DNA from: Mugil cephalus
Taxonomy: Eukaryota > Chordata > Actinopteri > Mugiliformes > Mugilidae
NCBI RefSeq assembly: GCF_022458985.1
Contig: NC_061772.1
Coordinates: 30,862,506-30,926,505, forward strand
DNA length: 64,000 bases
Direction of reading: 5' to 3'
Shown here piece after piece: positions 44,547 to 56,500 of this stretch; within the stretch, counting starts at the first letter, position 1, and each line of letters opens with the position of its first letter. The notes beneath the pieces were generated by a model that was not told where the DNA came from, ran no database searches, and saw nothing but the letters and a program-made list of their open reading frames with translations. The translations under genes were made by a program, and so were the position numbers.

Positions 44547-47500
44547 TGATGTGATGTGATGATGAAGTCTCCATGTTTGTCTGCAGAACTCGAGCAGTGT
44601 GGCTCTGCTGCACAAACACCTCCAGCTCCTCCTGCCTCACGCCACCGACATCTTCTCCCGCTCGGCTGCTCTGATCAAAGAAAGTTCCTGGAACGGCAGC
44701 ATCAGAGAGAAGCTACAAGGTGACGGGGTCAGATGAAAGGTTTTAGTTCAGACCAGAGCCTCAGAAAGACGATGGGTGGAAGGTGTTTATCTCCACTCTG
44801 CTGTTAGTCGGGAGGGAAGGAAGGAAAGAAATAACCAAAGGAAAGGATGTAGAAAGGAATGAAAGGATAGAGATGTGATCTCTTCCCTGTGTTTCCTGTC
44901 CAGATGTGATCTACGTGTCGGCTGCCGGCAGCATGCTCTGTCAGATCATCAACTCTCTGCTGCTGCTCCCGGTGTCGGTGGCCCGGCCTCTGCTGAGCCA
45001 CCTCCTGGACCTGCTGCCCCCCCTGGACCTGCTCAACAGGCTGCTCCCGGCCGCCTCCCCCCTGGAGGACCAGGAGCTGCAGTGGCCCCTGCACGGTGAG
45101 GACAATGTCCCGCATCACAAACCTGCTCAGGGACGTCCTGTCTGTGACGTCTCTGACTGGACCCACTGTCCTGTTCTACGTCTCATCATGTCTCTGTGTC
45201 CCCTGCATAGACACTGAGCTAATTAGCATTGTAGCTATGAGCTGTCGGCCATTTGGTGCCTGAACAGATGTTCAGTCATTTCCCTGTAGCAGGAATCCTC
45301 ACAGCCCCACACGTCTTCTGTGTGTCTCTGGTTGTGTGTCCCTGGTTGTGTGTGTGTCCCTGGTTGTGTGTCTCTGGTTGTGTGTGTGTCCCTGGTTGTG
45401 TCCCTGGTTGTGTCCCTGGTTGTGTGTGTCTCTGGTTGTGTGTGTCTCTGGTTGTGTGTGTCTCTGGTTGTGTCTGTCTCTGGTTGTGTGTCTCTGGTTG
45501 TGTGTGTCTGTGTGTGTCTCTCTTTGTGTGTCCCTGGTTGTGTGTCTCCCTGGTTGTGTGTCTCCCTGGTTGTGTGTGTCTCTGGTTGTGTGTCCCTGGT
45601 TGTGTGTGTCTCTGGTTGTGTGTCCCTGGTTGTGTCTCCCTGGTTGTGTGTGTCTCTGGTTGTGTGTCCCTGGTTGTGTGTCTCTGATTGTGTGTCGTGT
45701 CTAGTATTTGACCAGATCTTGTCTGACTCTCCAGGGACCTCGGACTTTGCTGAGCCGCCCTCGGGGACGTCCCTGCCCCCCCCGGCTGTGTCCTGGGTGT
45801 GGCTGGTGGACCTGGAGAGGACGGTGGCCCTGCTGGTGGGCCGCTGCCTCGGTGGGATGCTGCAGGGAGCCCCCACCTCTCTGGAGGAGCAGGACACCGC
45901 CTACTGGCTGAAGACGCCCCTGTTCAGCAACGGCCTGGAGATGGACATCCCTCAGCTCGGTATGGGGGGGGGCGGAGCCTCCGGGTTCTGTGTTGTGGTC
46001 GTTTCCTGTGATGACGGGATTGTTGTGTGGTGTCTTTTCAGACGTCTGCATCAGCTCGTTACTGGAGGCGGCTCTGTCTGGTAACGAGGAGCAGAAGCCC
46101 TTCGACTGCACTCTGCGTCCTGACCTCAGCGTCCTGGTGGACTTGGCCCTGGGTTCCTCTAAAGAACCTGCCAACAGCCTGTGGATCAACATGCTGGACT
46201 ACGCCATGAGCAAAGGTCTGTCTGCAGACCACACCGGCCATGATAATGTGAAGCAGCAGGACCCCCCAGGTCAGACCGGTCCTGTTGAGTTGTTCTGACT
46301 GTGTGTTGTGTTGCAGACTGGGACAACGCGTCTCTCAGTAACGAGTCCCTGTTGGACACGGTGTCCAGGTTTGTGTTGGCGGCGTTGCTGAAGCACACGG
46401 GGCTGCTGGGCCAAGCCTGTGGAGAGGGAAGGTACTGGAGCCTCACAGCTTCTCATTAGAGTCAGGCCCCATGAATCTGGAGCTCTACGTTTAATACTAA
46501 CCCCCCCCCCATACAGGTACCAGCCGTCTAAGACTCTAGCCGAAGTCTATCGCAGCGTCTACAAGGTCAGGAACCGTCTGCTGGCCTGTAAGAACATGGA
46601 CTTCATCCAGACGAGGTCTTCGTCCAGAGAGAGGAGGGTGAGTAGCCTCCAGCCAATCAGAGAGCCTCCTCAGTTACTGCTCAACTCCTATTGGTCCAGA
46701 GCTCGGCCTGGAAGACAAGACAACTTCCCGGAGCCTCTGATCCATCACCACTTCTTTCTTTCTCTGCTTTCTTTTAGTGTTTAGTGTTTTTTTCTTTGTT
46801 TCTCTCGTTGCACTGAATCCAGTCGACTCCAGGAGAAGACGAGGACTTTATCCGTCCACAGGGACGTTTAACATGTTTACTGTAGGAAACCGCTGGATGT
46901 GTTTGGGTTGCAGATCTCAGATAACCAGGACTCGCTGGACATGGACCCCCAGGAGCACTCGTTCACCCGGACCATCGACGAGGAGGCGGAGCTGGAGGAG
47001 AGGGCCGACCGCGAGAGGGAGGAGGGCCACCAGGAGCAGGACGAGGAGGAGGAGGACCGGGAGCATGAAGTCATGACGGCTGGAAGTGAGTAGCTCCGCC
47101 TGGACGCCTGCTTCAAGGCTGCTGCATCAGGTCTGCATGTTTCACCGACCTCACAGAGAATGTGTTTCATTTAGTTAAACCCTGTTTAACCAGGAGCCTC
47201 CTTTATCAGAGACCAGACACACAAAGTCAAAATAAAGACTCATGTTGAGTAGTTTACTACAGATAAACACAACTAGATCAAATCAATTGATTCATCTCAA
47301 TAAAGTATTTGAATCTGTCCACAGAACTGGTGGAAATAAATGTGACCACACAGATAATTAGTTGTGAACATAGTTACACTTTGTTCCTAAATCTGGATCA
47401 TGTCTCCAAGTCTCCAACCACGTGTTCCTGGTTCTGGTCCAGAGGTAGATTCATCAGAGACAGCAGCTCTGGCTGTTGACCTGAGCGTGAATGTTGCTCT

Positions 47501-50500
47501 CCATTAAACCCTGGTTGGATGGATGGTTGGATGGTTGGATGGATGGTTGGATGAGATGTGGATGGTTGGTTGGATGGATGGTTGGTTGGATGGATGGTTG
47601 GATGGTTGGATGGATGGTTGGATGGTTGGATGGATGGATGGTTGGTTGGATGGATGGATGGTTGGTTGGATGGTTGGATGGATGGTTGGATGATTGGATG
47701 GATGGTTGGTTGGATGGTTGGATGGATGGATGGATGGTTGGTTGGATGGTTGGTTGGATGGTTGGATGGTTGGTTGGATGGATGGTTGGTTGGATGGTGG
47801 ATGGTTGGTTGGATGGATGGTTGTTGATGTGGATGGTTGGTTGGATGGTTGGTTTGGTTGGATGTGGTGTGGTTGGATGGGTGTTTGGTTGGTTGGATGG
47901 ATGGTTGGTTTGGATGAGTGGTTGGTTGGAGTTGGTTGGTTGGATGGTTGGATGATTGGATGGATGTTTGGTTGGATGGTTGGATGGTTGGATGGTTGGT
48001 TGGATGGATGGTTGGTTGGATGAGTGGATGGTTGGTTGGATGAGTGGATGGTTGGTTGGATGGTTGGTTGGATGAGTGGATGGTTGGTTGGATGGATGGT
48101 TGGTTGGATGGATGGTTGGATGATTGGATGGATGGTTGGTTGGATGGTTGGATGGTTGGTTGGTTGGATGGATGGTTGGTTGGATGAGTGGATGGTTGGT
48201 TGGATGGATGGTTGGTTGGATGAGTGGATGGTTGGTTGGATGGTTGGATGGTTGGATGGTTGGTTGGTTGGATGGATGGTTGGTTGGATGAGTGGATGGT
48301 TGGTTGGATGGTTGGATGGTTGGATGATTGGATGGATGGTTGGTTGGATGGTTGGATGGATGGTTGGATGGTTGGTTGGATGGATGGTTGGATGGTTGGA
48401 TGGTTGGTTGGATGGTTGGTTGGATGGATGGTTGGATGGATGGTTGGATGAGTGGATGGATGGATGGTTGGTTGCTTTGCTGCATGAATGGTTGGTTGTT
48501 AGGTTGTTTGGTTGTGTTGTTGTGTTGTTGTTTGGTTGTGTTGTTGTTAGGTTGTTTGGTTGTGTTGTTGTTTGGTTGTGTTGTTGTTAGGTTGTTTGGT
48601 TGTGTTGTTGTTTGGTTGTGTTGTTGTTTGGTTGTGTTGTTGTTTGGTTGCGTGGCTGCTGCTCGTCCTCTAACTCTGCATCTTGTGTTTGTCTGTTTTT
48701 ATTTGTGTGCGCCCGTCACACAACAGAAATCTTTCAATGTTTCCTCTCAGCGCGGGAGGTCGCTCGAAGCCGGGACCGAGAACGAGTCACCAGCACCGGG
48801 CTGGGCTCCAGCTCCAGGAGCGGAGGAGGAGGAGGAGGAGGCGGAGGAGGAGGTGGGGGAGGAGGAGAGGAGGACGCCATCTTGTCCCAGGAGGGGAGGA
48901 GAGGTAGCTCTGGTCTCCCTGAAGGACAGGACCTGTACACGGCCGCCTGTAACTCTGTGATCCACCGCTGTGTCCTGCTGCTGCTGGGAGTCAGTCCGGT
49001 TCTAGAGGTCACCAAGCAGAACCAGGAGGAGACCCAGACCCACTCAGCCTCAGGAACCCAGGAGAGTCTCAGCTTCATGACCAGGTCTGCCCTTCCTTCC
49101 TTCCTACCTTCCTTCCTTCCTTCCTGTCTATGAATGTGATGTGATGTTCTCTTTGTGTTCAGGAGTGAGAGTCTCAGCGCTGAAAGCCGGTCGGTCCAGA
49201 ACAGCCCCAGTTACCGGCTGATGAAGTCCCGGAGCGAGTCGGACCTGTCCCAGCCGGAGTCGGACGAGGAGAGCTACACTCTGGTAAATCAGAGCCCTTC
49301 TCTGTCCCTGTGTCTCTGGTTTCCTTCCAGCTGGAGCTAAAACCTGGTGTCTGTTGTTTCAGAGCGGCCGGAGGAACGTGGACCTGGACCTGGCCTTCTC
49401 TCAGAAAAAGAGAGGTAACTATGCAGCTATGGAAGCTGTGGGCTCAGAGCAGAGCAGTGGTTCTCAACTGGTGGGTCCCGACCCAAAAACCGTTCAGAGA
49501 AAAGAAATGATCAGAGTGATTCCACCTCCTCAGCAGTAGGTGGCGGTCAAGGTTAGATCAGACCTGAACCCAGACCAGCTGAGAACCAGTGTGGGGGGGT
49601 GGGAGGACGGGAGGACGGGGACTGTCCCTGGTCGTCCTTCATGTCTCTTCTTGTCTCCCTGTCTCTTTGGATCCGCTGTGGATAGTTTATTTGCTTCTTT
49701 TGGGCCAGTTGAGCCCCAGACACCAGAGGAGCTGCAAGCAAGTAAACGATGGCATGTTTCCTCTCGTCTGTCGCCTCCATCTCCGCCTCCATCCACCCTC
49801 AGATAGATCAGCAGCTTTCAGACGCCTCCACTGGACAAACTCATCCTGCTCTGTTTGTCTGGAGCCTCATGGGAACACTGACTTAACCTGGACCCTCCCT
49901 CCTTCTCCCCTCCTTCCCTCCTTCCTCCTTACCACCCTCCCTCCTCCTCCCCTCCTTCCCTCCTTCCCCCCTTCCCCCCTCCTTCCCCCCTTCCCCCCTT
50001 CCCCCCTCCTTCCCTCCTTCCCCCCTTCTCCCCTCCTTCCCTCCTTCCTCCTTACCACCCTCCCTCCCTCCTTCTCCTCCTTCCCTCCTTCCCTCCCCTC
50101 CTCCTCCCCTCCTCCCACCCCTCCTCCCCTCCTCCCATCCTCCCTCCCTCCCCTCCTTCCCTCCCCTCCTTCCTTCCCGTCCTCCTTCCCTCCTTCTCCC
50201 CTTCTCCCCTCCTTCCCTCCTTCTCCCCTCCTTCTCCTTCCTTCCTTCCCTCCCCTCCTCCTCTCTCCTCCTTCCCTCCTTCCCTCCCGTCCTTGTCCCC
50301 TCCTCCCTCCCTCCTTCCTCCTTCCCTCCCTCCCCTCCTTCCCTCCTTCTTCCCTCCCATCCTCCCCCTCTCTCCTCCTTCCCTCCCCTCCTTCCTTCCC
50401 TTTCCTCCTCCCCTCCTCCCCTCCTCTCCTCCCCTCCCCTCCCTCCCTCCTTCTCCCCTTCTTCCCTCCTTCTCCCCTTCTTCCCTCCTTCCCTCCTTCT

Positions 50501-53500
50501 TCCCTCCTTCTCCCCTCCCTCCTTCCTCCCTCCTCCTCCTCTCCTTCCTCCCTCCCTCCCTCCCTTCCCTCCTTCCCTCCTTCTTCCCTCCCCTCCTCCC
50601 CCTCTCTCCTCCTTCCCTCCTTCTCCCTCCCTCCCTCCCTCCCTCCCCTCCTCCTCCTCTGTCCTCCTTCCCTCCTTCTTCCCTCCTCCTTCCCTCCTTC
50701 TTCCCTCCCCTCCCTCCTCCCTCCCCTCCCCCCCTCCCCTCCTCCCCTCCTTCCACCCTCCCTCCCCTACTTCCCTCCTCTCCTTCCTTCCCTTTCCTCC
50801 TCCCTCCCTCCTTCCCTTTCCTCCTCCCTCCCTCCCTCCTTCCCTTTCCTCCTCCCTCCCTCCCTCCCTCCTTCCTTTTCCCCTCCCTCCCTCCTTACCT
50901 CCTTACCTCCTTACCTCCTTTTCCCCTCCATCCCTCCCTCCCTCCTCCCCCCCCCCCCCTCATTTCTTCTCAGCAGCTCTTGGAATCATTTCCAGATGAA
51001 CTCATCCTGGCTGATAAAAGCTTGTGGCCGCATGTTAGAATCAGCATTTTCCATCTGGTGATGGATCGATATATAATGATATAATGCATCCAGCTCTTCA
51101 GTGCTTTAAACGCTGCTCAGTCCATCATCCATTTTATGCATTGATGCATCTGAAAGTCCTCCTCCTCCTCCTCCTCCTCCTCCTCCTCCTCCTCAGGCCT
51201 CCTCCACAGCTCTCCAGACTCCCTGGCTGAGTCCTGGTTCCGGGCCAAACTGAGCCGCCAGCGAAGTTACGGTTCAGCGCACTCGTACGAGGAGTCGGAC
51301 CTGGACCTGAGCCGCTCTCTGGGGATCCACGCTCTCATCGACAACATGGTCAGCTTCATCAGCGGCGACGTGGGCCTGACGCCGGCCTTCAAGGAGCCAG
51401 AGGAAAGTATGTCCACCAGCCCCCAGGCCACCATCCTGGCTATGGAGCAGCAGCAGAGCAGAGCCGAGGTGAGAGGGCAAATGGTTATTACACATAATAA
51501 ATATAGAGAGGTAGCTTAGCATGTAGCCTAGGTGGCTGGTAGCTTAGCATTGCTATGTAGCATGTAGCCTTGGTGGCTGTTAGCTTAGCATTGCTATGTA
51601 GCATGTAGCCATGTAGTTCCATGTAGGGGTGGGCGATATGACGATATTAAATCGTGAGCGATTACAACGTGAAGACGATCTGTCAAACTGCAGAGATCGT
51701 GGTTGTCTAGGGCACATTCTATAAATTGCATTTCTATGCTGATGCACCGAAGCACCAGACGTATCACGTCGTCAACCTGACCGACCAATCATAGCGAATT
51801 ACGGGCAGTGACGTGCTATTCACGTTATTCATATTCATATTAAAATAATAAAAAAATAAACTTTCTCCAGACAGAAACTGTCTGTGAGCCTGTGAAACGC
51901 CTCCATTTTGGAAACAGCTGCCAAAAGCTGCTGACTGTAGAGCTCAGAGAAATCCACCAGGGGGCAGATGACAGGGATCAAATCATATAGATTTATTCCT
52001 GTTGTCAGTGTCAGACCTGGAGGGTTAAAGCCACGTTTAAACCGTGCGTTGCTGTTTCTGCAGCTGAGGCTGGAAGCCCTCCACCAGATCGTGGTGTTGA
52101 TCTCTGGTATGGAGGAGAAGGGGAGCCAGCCAGGGGGATCAGACCGGTCCAGCGCCGCCTTCCAGTCCTCCTCCCTCCTCACCTCCGTCAGGCTCCAGTT
52201 CCTGGCCGGATGTTTCGGCCTCGGCACCGTGGGAACCGGAGGCCTGAAGAGAGAGAGCGTTCAGCTGCATCACTACCAGGTACCAGGCTGGTTTCATACG
52301 GTGACACAAGCTGGAGGATAAAACCTCTTTAAACGTCTTTAACTCCTTCACAGGACGGAGTGAAAGCAGCTAAGAGGAGCCTGCAGATGGAAATCCAGAC
52401 CGCGGTCCACAAGATCTACCAGCAGCTGTCTGTCACCCTGGAGAGAGCCCTGCAGGCCAACAAGCACCACATAGGTACCAGAGTCACCTGGAAACACCAA
52501 CACTGATCCGGTCTCTAGTCCAGGGGTGGACACCCGTCTGGTCTCTAGTCTGGTCTCTAGTCTGGTCTCTAGTCTGGTCTCTGGTCCAGGGGTGGACACT
52601 GATCTGGTCTCTAGAGTCCAGGGGTGGACACTGGTGACGTCTGGTCATTAGTGATGAGCCTTTATAAAGATTCTGGACCTGGACCTGAGAACTAAACTAA
52701 ACTAGAAACTAATGTGAACTAGAATCAACTCAGGACATGATGGATGTGAATGAAAGCTCTGATCCAGCCCCCCTCCCCCCTTGTGTTTTCCTCTACAGAA
52801 GCTCAGCAGCGCCTCCTGCTGGTGACCGTGTTCGCCCTGAGTGTCCGCTACCAGCCGGTGGACGTGTCCCTGGCCATCTCCAGTGGGCTCCTGAACGTCC
52901 TGTCCCAGCTCTGTGGCACAGAGACCATGCTGGGGCAGCCCCTCCAGCTGCTGCAGAAACCCGGGGTGTCCCAGCTCAGCACGGCCCTGAAGGTGGCGTC
53001 CACACGGCTGCTGCAGATCCTGGCCATCAGCACCGGGTCAGAAAAACCTTTCATTATTATTATTATTAACCTTAAAAATGACAGGAGCAAAGACTTCAGG
53101 GTGTAAAAGATAAATAATAAAATAAAAAAGTGTTGAGCTGAACAGATGGACCAGGTGTAACTGGGCTTTAAGGTGCTGAACCTTGAGATGTAATAATATT
53201 AAACATATTAAGAATGTTCACTGAACGTAAACCTGTCTTTAAAGAGACACTAAATGTAGATTTACAGAAGTTTTAACTCTGAATCCATTTATGTTTCTCT
53301 GTTAAACTGTTACTGCTGACACCTCCACCTGTTCTCCACCTGTTCTCCACCTGTTCTCCACCTGTTCTCCATCTGTTCTCCACCTGTTCTCCACCTGTTC
53401 TCCACCTTTGGCTGAGCTGCGCTCACAAGAAGAACCTGTACGCTCTGAACAAGGTTCTAAGTAAAACTTCAAAATTCAAAAAAAAAAAAGAAACCAAACA

Positions 53501-56500
53501 TTTAGAGCAGGAAATGAATGAACTGAACCAGTGTGTTGGTTCATCACCTGATCGACAGGTAGAATGTGTTAAAGGATGGAGGAGCTACTCGTCACTGAGG
53601 CCTTTGTTGAGTAGCAACCAAAACAAATAACACATCTGAAGATGGAAATACTCTCATGATCACATTTAAAAAGCTTCAGAACAGCTGATTTCTACCATGT
53701 TTTAAACGTGTCTGTCCTGTTTCGTGTCCTCTTTAAAGAACCAAACTAAACCAACCGCTGTGTCTCTCTGGGTTTACAGGACGTACGCAGACAAGCTGAG
53801 CCCGAAGGTGGTCCAGTCTCTGCTGGACCTGCTCTGCAGTCAGCTGAAGAACCTGCTGTCTCAGGCCGGAGTCAGTCTCCTGTCTCCAGGGAAAGAGCAG
53901 GAGGACACAAAATACGAGGACAGCGCCGACTCGGAGAAGAAAGACTTCAGAGGTGAAGAAGAACATGACTTCTGAAATAATGCTGATAGGACCTTTAAAT
54001 ATATCATGTTTGATTCATTTACTGAACATCCAGTGTCTCGTATCTGGAACATGTCAAACATTTCTTTTGGTTTCTATTAGTAATACCTCTGGACATATTG
54101 GACATAGAAAACATAATATAAGTCCACTAATATATAATAAATTAAAGCATTTTTTAATTTTGTATATTCATAATGTAAGTCCATGGAGGAGCCTGGGTAG
54201 ATCCACCAGGGGGCAGATGACAAGTTTTATTGGAGTTCATCTCTAAAAACAAATGAATGAATGAGTCTAAATACTGAAGGTGATAAACTGGAGGGATGTG
54301 TGTGATGATCAGAAGCTTTGAGCTGCAGAGATCTTGTAATAATGTGGATATTGTCTTGTTTTCCAGCGTTGATCCGTAAGCAGCACACTGCAGAGCTGCA
54401 CCTCGGGGACTTCCTGGTCTTCCTGAGGAGGGTGGTGTCCTCCAAGGCCATCCAGTCCAAGATGGCCTCCCCTAAATGGACCGAGGTGCTGCTGAACATC
54501 GCAGCGCAGAAGTGCTGCTCAGGTACGACGGGTTCATGTACAGACGCAGGAAAACTGATCCATCGAAGCCAAACTTGGACGTTAACGGCGTCTCTCCTTC
54601 CAGGCGTCCCTCTGGTGGGGAACCTCAGGACTCGGCTCTTAGCGCTCCATGTGTTGGAGGCTGTGCTGCCGGCCTGTGAGGCCAACATGGAGGACGACCA
54701 GATGACTCAGGTAGGGTCCAGTTGGTCCAGGTTTGTCCCAGTTTGTCCCGTCCCAGAGTGGACGTACAGGCTGGTGATGGACTGGTTGTCTTGTAGGTGG
54801 TGGAGAGGCTCTTCTCGCTGCTGTCTGACTGCATGTGGGAGGCTCCCATCGCTCAGGCCAAACATTCCATCCAGATCAAGGAGAAAGTGCAGGAGCTCAA
54901 ACTGCAGGTGAGGAACCTCCAGCCAGTTACACGACCTGATACGTGATTGTTCTCGTATGTTTGAGTGACTGAGAGTTTGTGTGACCTGCAGGGAGAAGCC
55001 GAGGAGGAGGACGAGAACCTCCCCATTCAGGAGGTGTCCTTCGACCCGGAGAAGGCCCAGTGCTGCGTGGTGGAAAACGGCCAGGGCCTGACCCACGGCA
55101 GCGGGGGCAAAGGCTACGGCTTGGCCTCCACGGGGATCTCCTCCGGATGCTACCAGTGGAAGGTACCGTGGGACTGAGTGTGTCTTTACTAGGGACGTCC
55201 ACACCGGTATCTGCCCTCAGCCAAGAATCATCTTCTCTAGTTATTTAGTTCAGGTTTGGGTTTTCTTTACCAAAACCACGTCCCTGTAGCGCCACAATCT
55301 TCTGTTTTAATGGCGGTGGACTGGAGTTAAAGCAGCCAAAAAGAACCAGAACCATGTGTCCATTCATGTCTCCTGTGTAAACGCAGTGATTGAGGCGTTC
55401 GTCTCTAGTGTGGATGTGTGATTGGAGATCATCTAAACACAATCCATGGAGTCACTCAGTCAAAGGCTGCAGACAAACAACAACAACATTTAAAAGTAGA
55501 GAAAAGTTCCCTGGAGACAGATCTTCCAGAGAGAGTTAGAGAGTTCATGGCAGAACATTTCTGGAGTAGAGAACACAAAGTAGGAGCTCCGGCCTCCACA
55601 TTAACTCTGACTGGAAGAAACATTCACTGGATCCAGTCGACTGTAGCAGACAAGGACAGACTCCAGGAATCTACAGGAGACCAGCTCTAGGACATTTAAC
55701 ACCAGATCAGGGGGATAAAACCTTGATCTGGGATCATCCCCGGTCTGAACTCTACAGTGTTTAAACGTGTTGTTGTCGTCTGTTTCCTTCGTGTGATAGT
55801 TTTACATCGTGAAGGAGAATAGAGGCAACGAGGGAACCTGCGTCGGCGTCTCTCGCTGGCCCGTGCACGACTTCAACCACCGCACCACGTCGGACATGTG
55901 GCTGTACCGGGCCTACAGCGGGAACCTCTACCACAACGGAGAACAGACCCTGACCCTGAGCAGCTTCACGCAGGGAGACTTCATCACCTGCGTCCTGGAC
56001 ATGGAGGCCAGAACCATCTCGTTTGGCAAGAACGGAGAGGTGAGGCTTCTCAGGGTTCATCACCAGGTATTCGTGAAGTTTAAAAGGCGTATGAATGTAT
56101 AATGAGCTTATGAACCGTGTGTCTAACAGGAACCTAAATTAGCCTTCGAGGACGTGGACGCCACAGAGCTCTACCCCTGCGTCATGTTCTACAGCAGCAA
56201 CCCAGGAGAGAAGGTAACCGGTCCGTTCTCCAGAGAAAACAAGTCAACTCCAACAGGTCGTAATGTGTCAAAATGTGTTTCCAGGTTAAAATCTGTGACA
56301 TGCAGATGAGGGGAACGCCCCGAGACCTGCTCCCTGGAGATCCGGTCTGCAGCCCCATGGCCACGGTGCTGGCCGAGGCCACCACGCAGCTGATCCGCAT
56401 CCTGCACCGCACCGACCACTGGACCCACCGCATCAACAAGACCATGATTGAGCGGCTCCACAAGATCAAGCCTTGCTTCAGAGACCCGTCCGGAGCGTCC

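Noticed and set aside
43603-44640. Long His/Ser/Ile-rich minus-strand frames.
   Set aside because: They are translations of the GAT/GATGT satellite in an intron.
47454-48590. Trp/Gly-rich and [11 protein letters not shown] frames on both strands that could suggest repetitive structural proteins.
   Set aside because: They come from GGAT/GGTTGGAT repeats in herc1 intron 21.
49589-51084. Ser/Pro/Leu-rich 490- and 263-codon frames, and a Gly/Arg/Glu-rich one on the other strand.
   Set aside because: Products of the polypyrimidine tract in herc1 intron 24, with no domain and no start context.
55418-55690. A 90-codon plus-strand frame in herc1 intron 33.
   Set aside because: No recognisable homology and no splice sites that join it in phase to neighbours; kept only as a possible mobile-element scrap.
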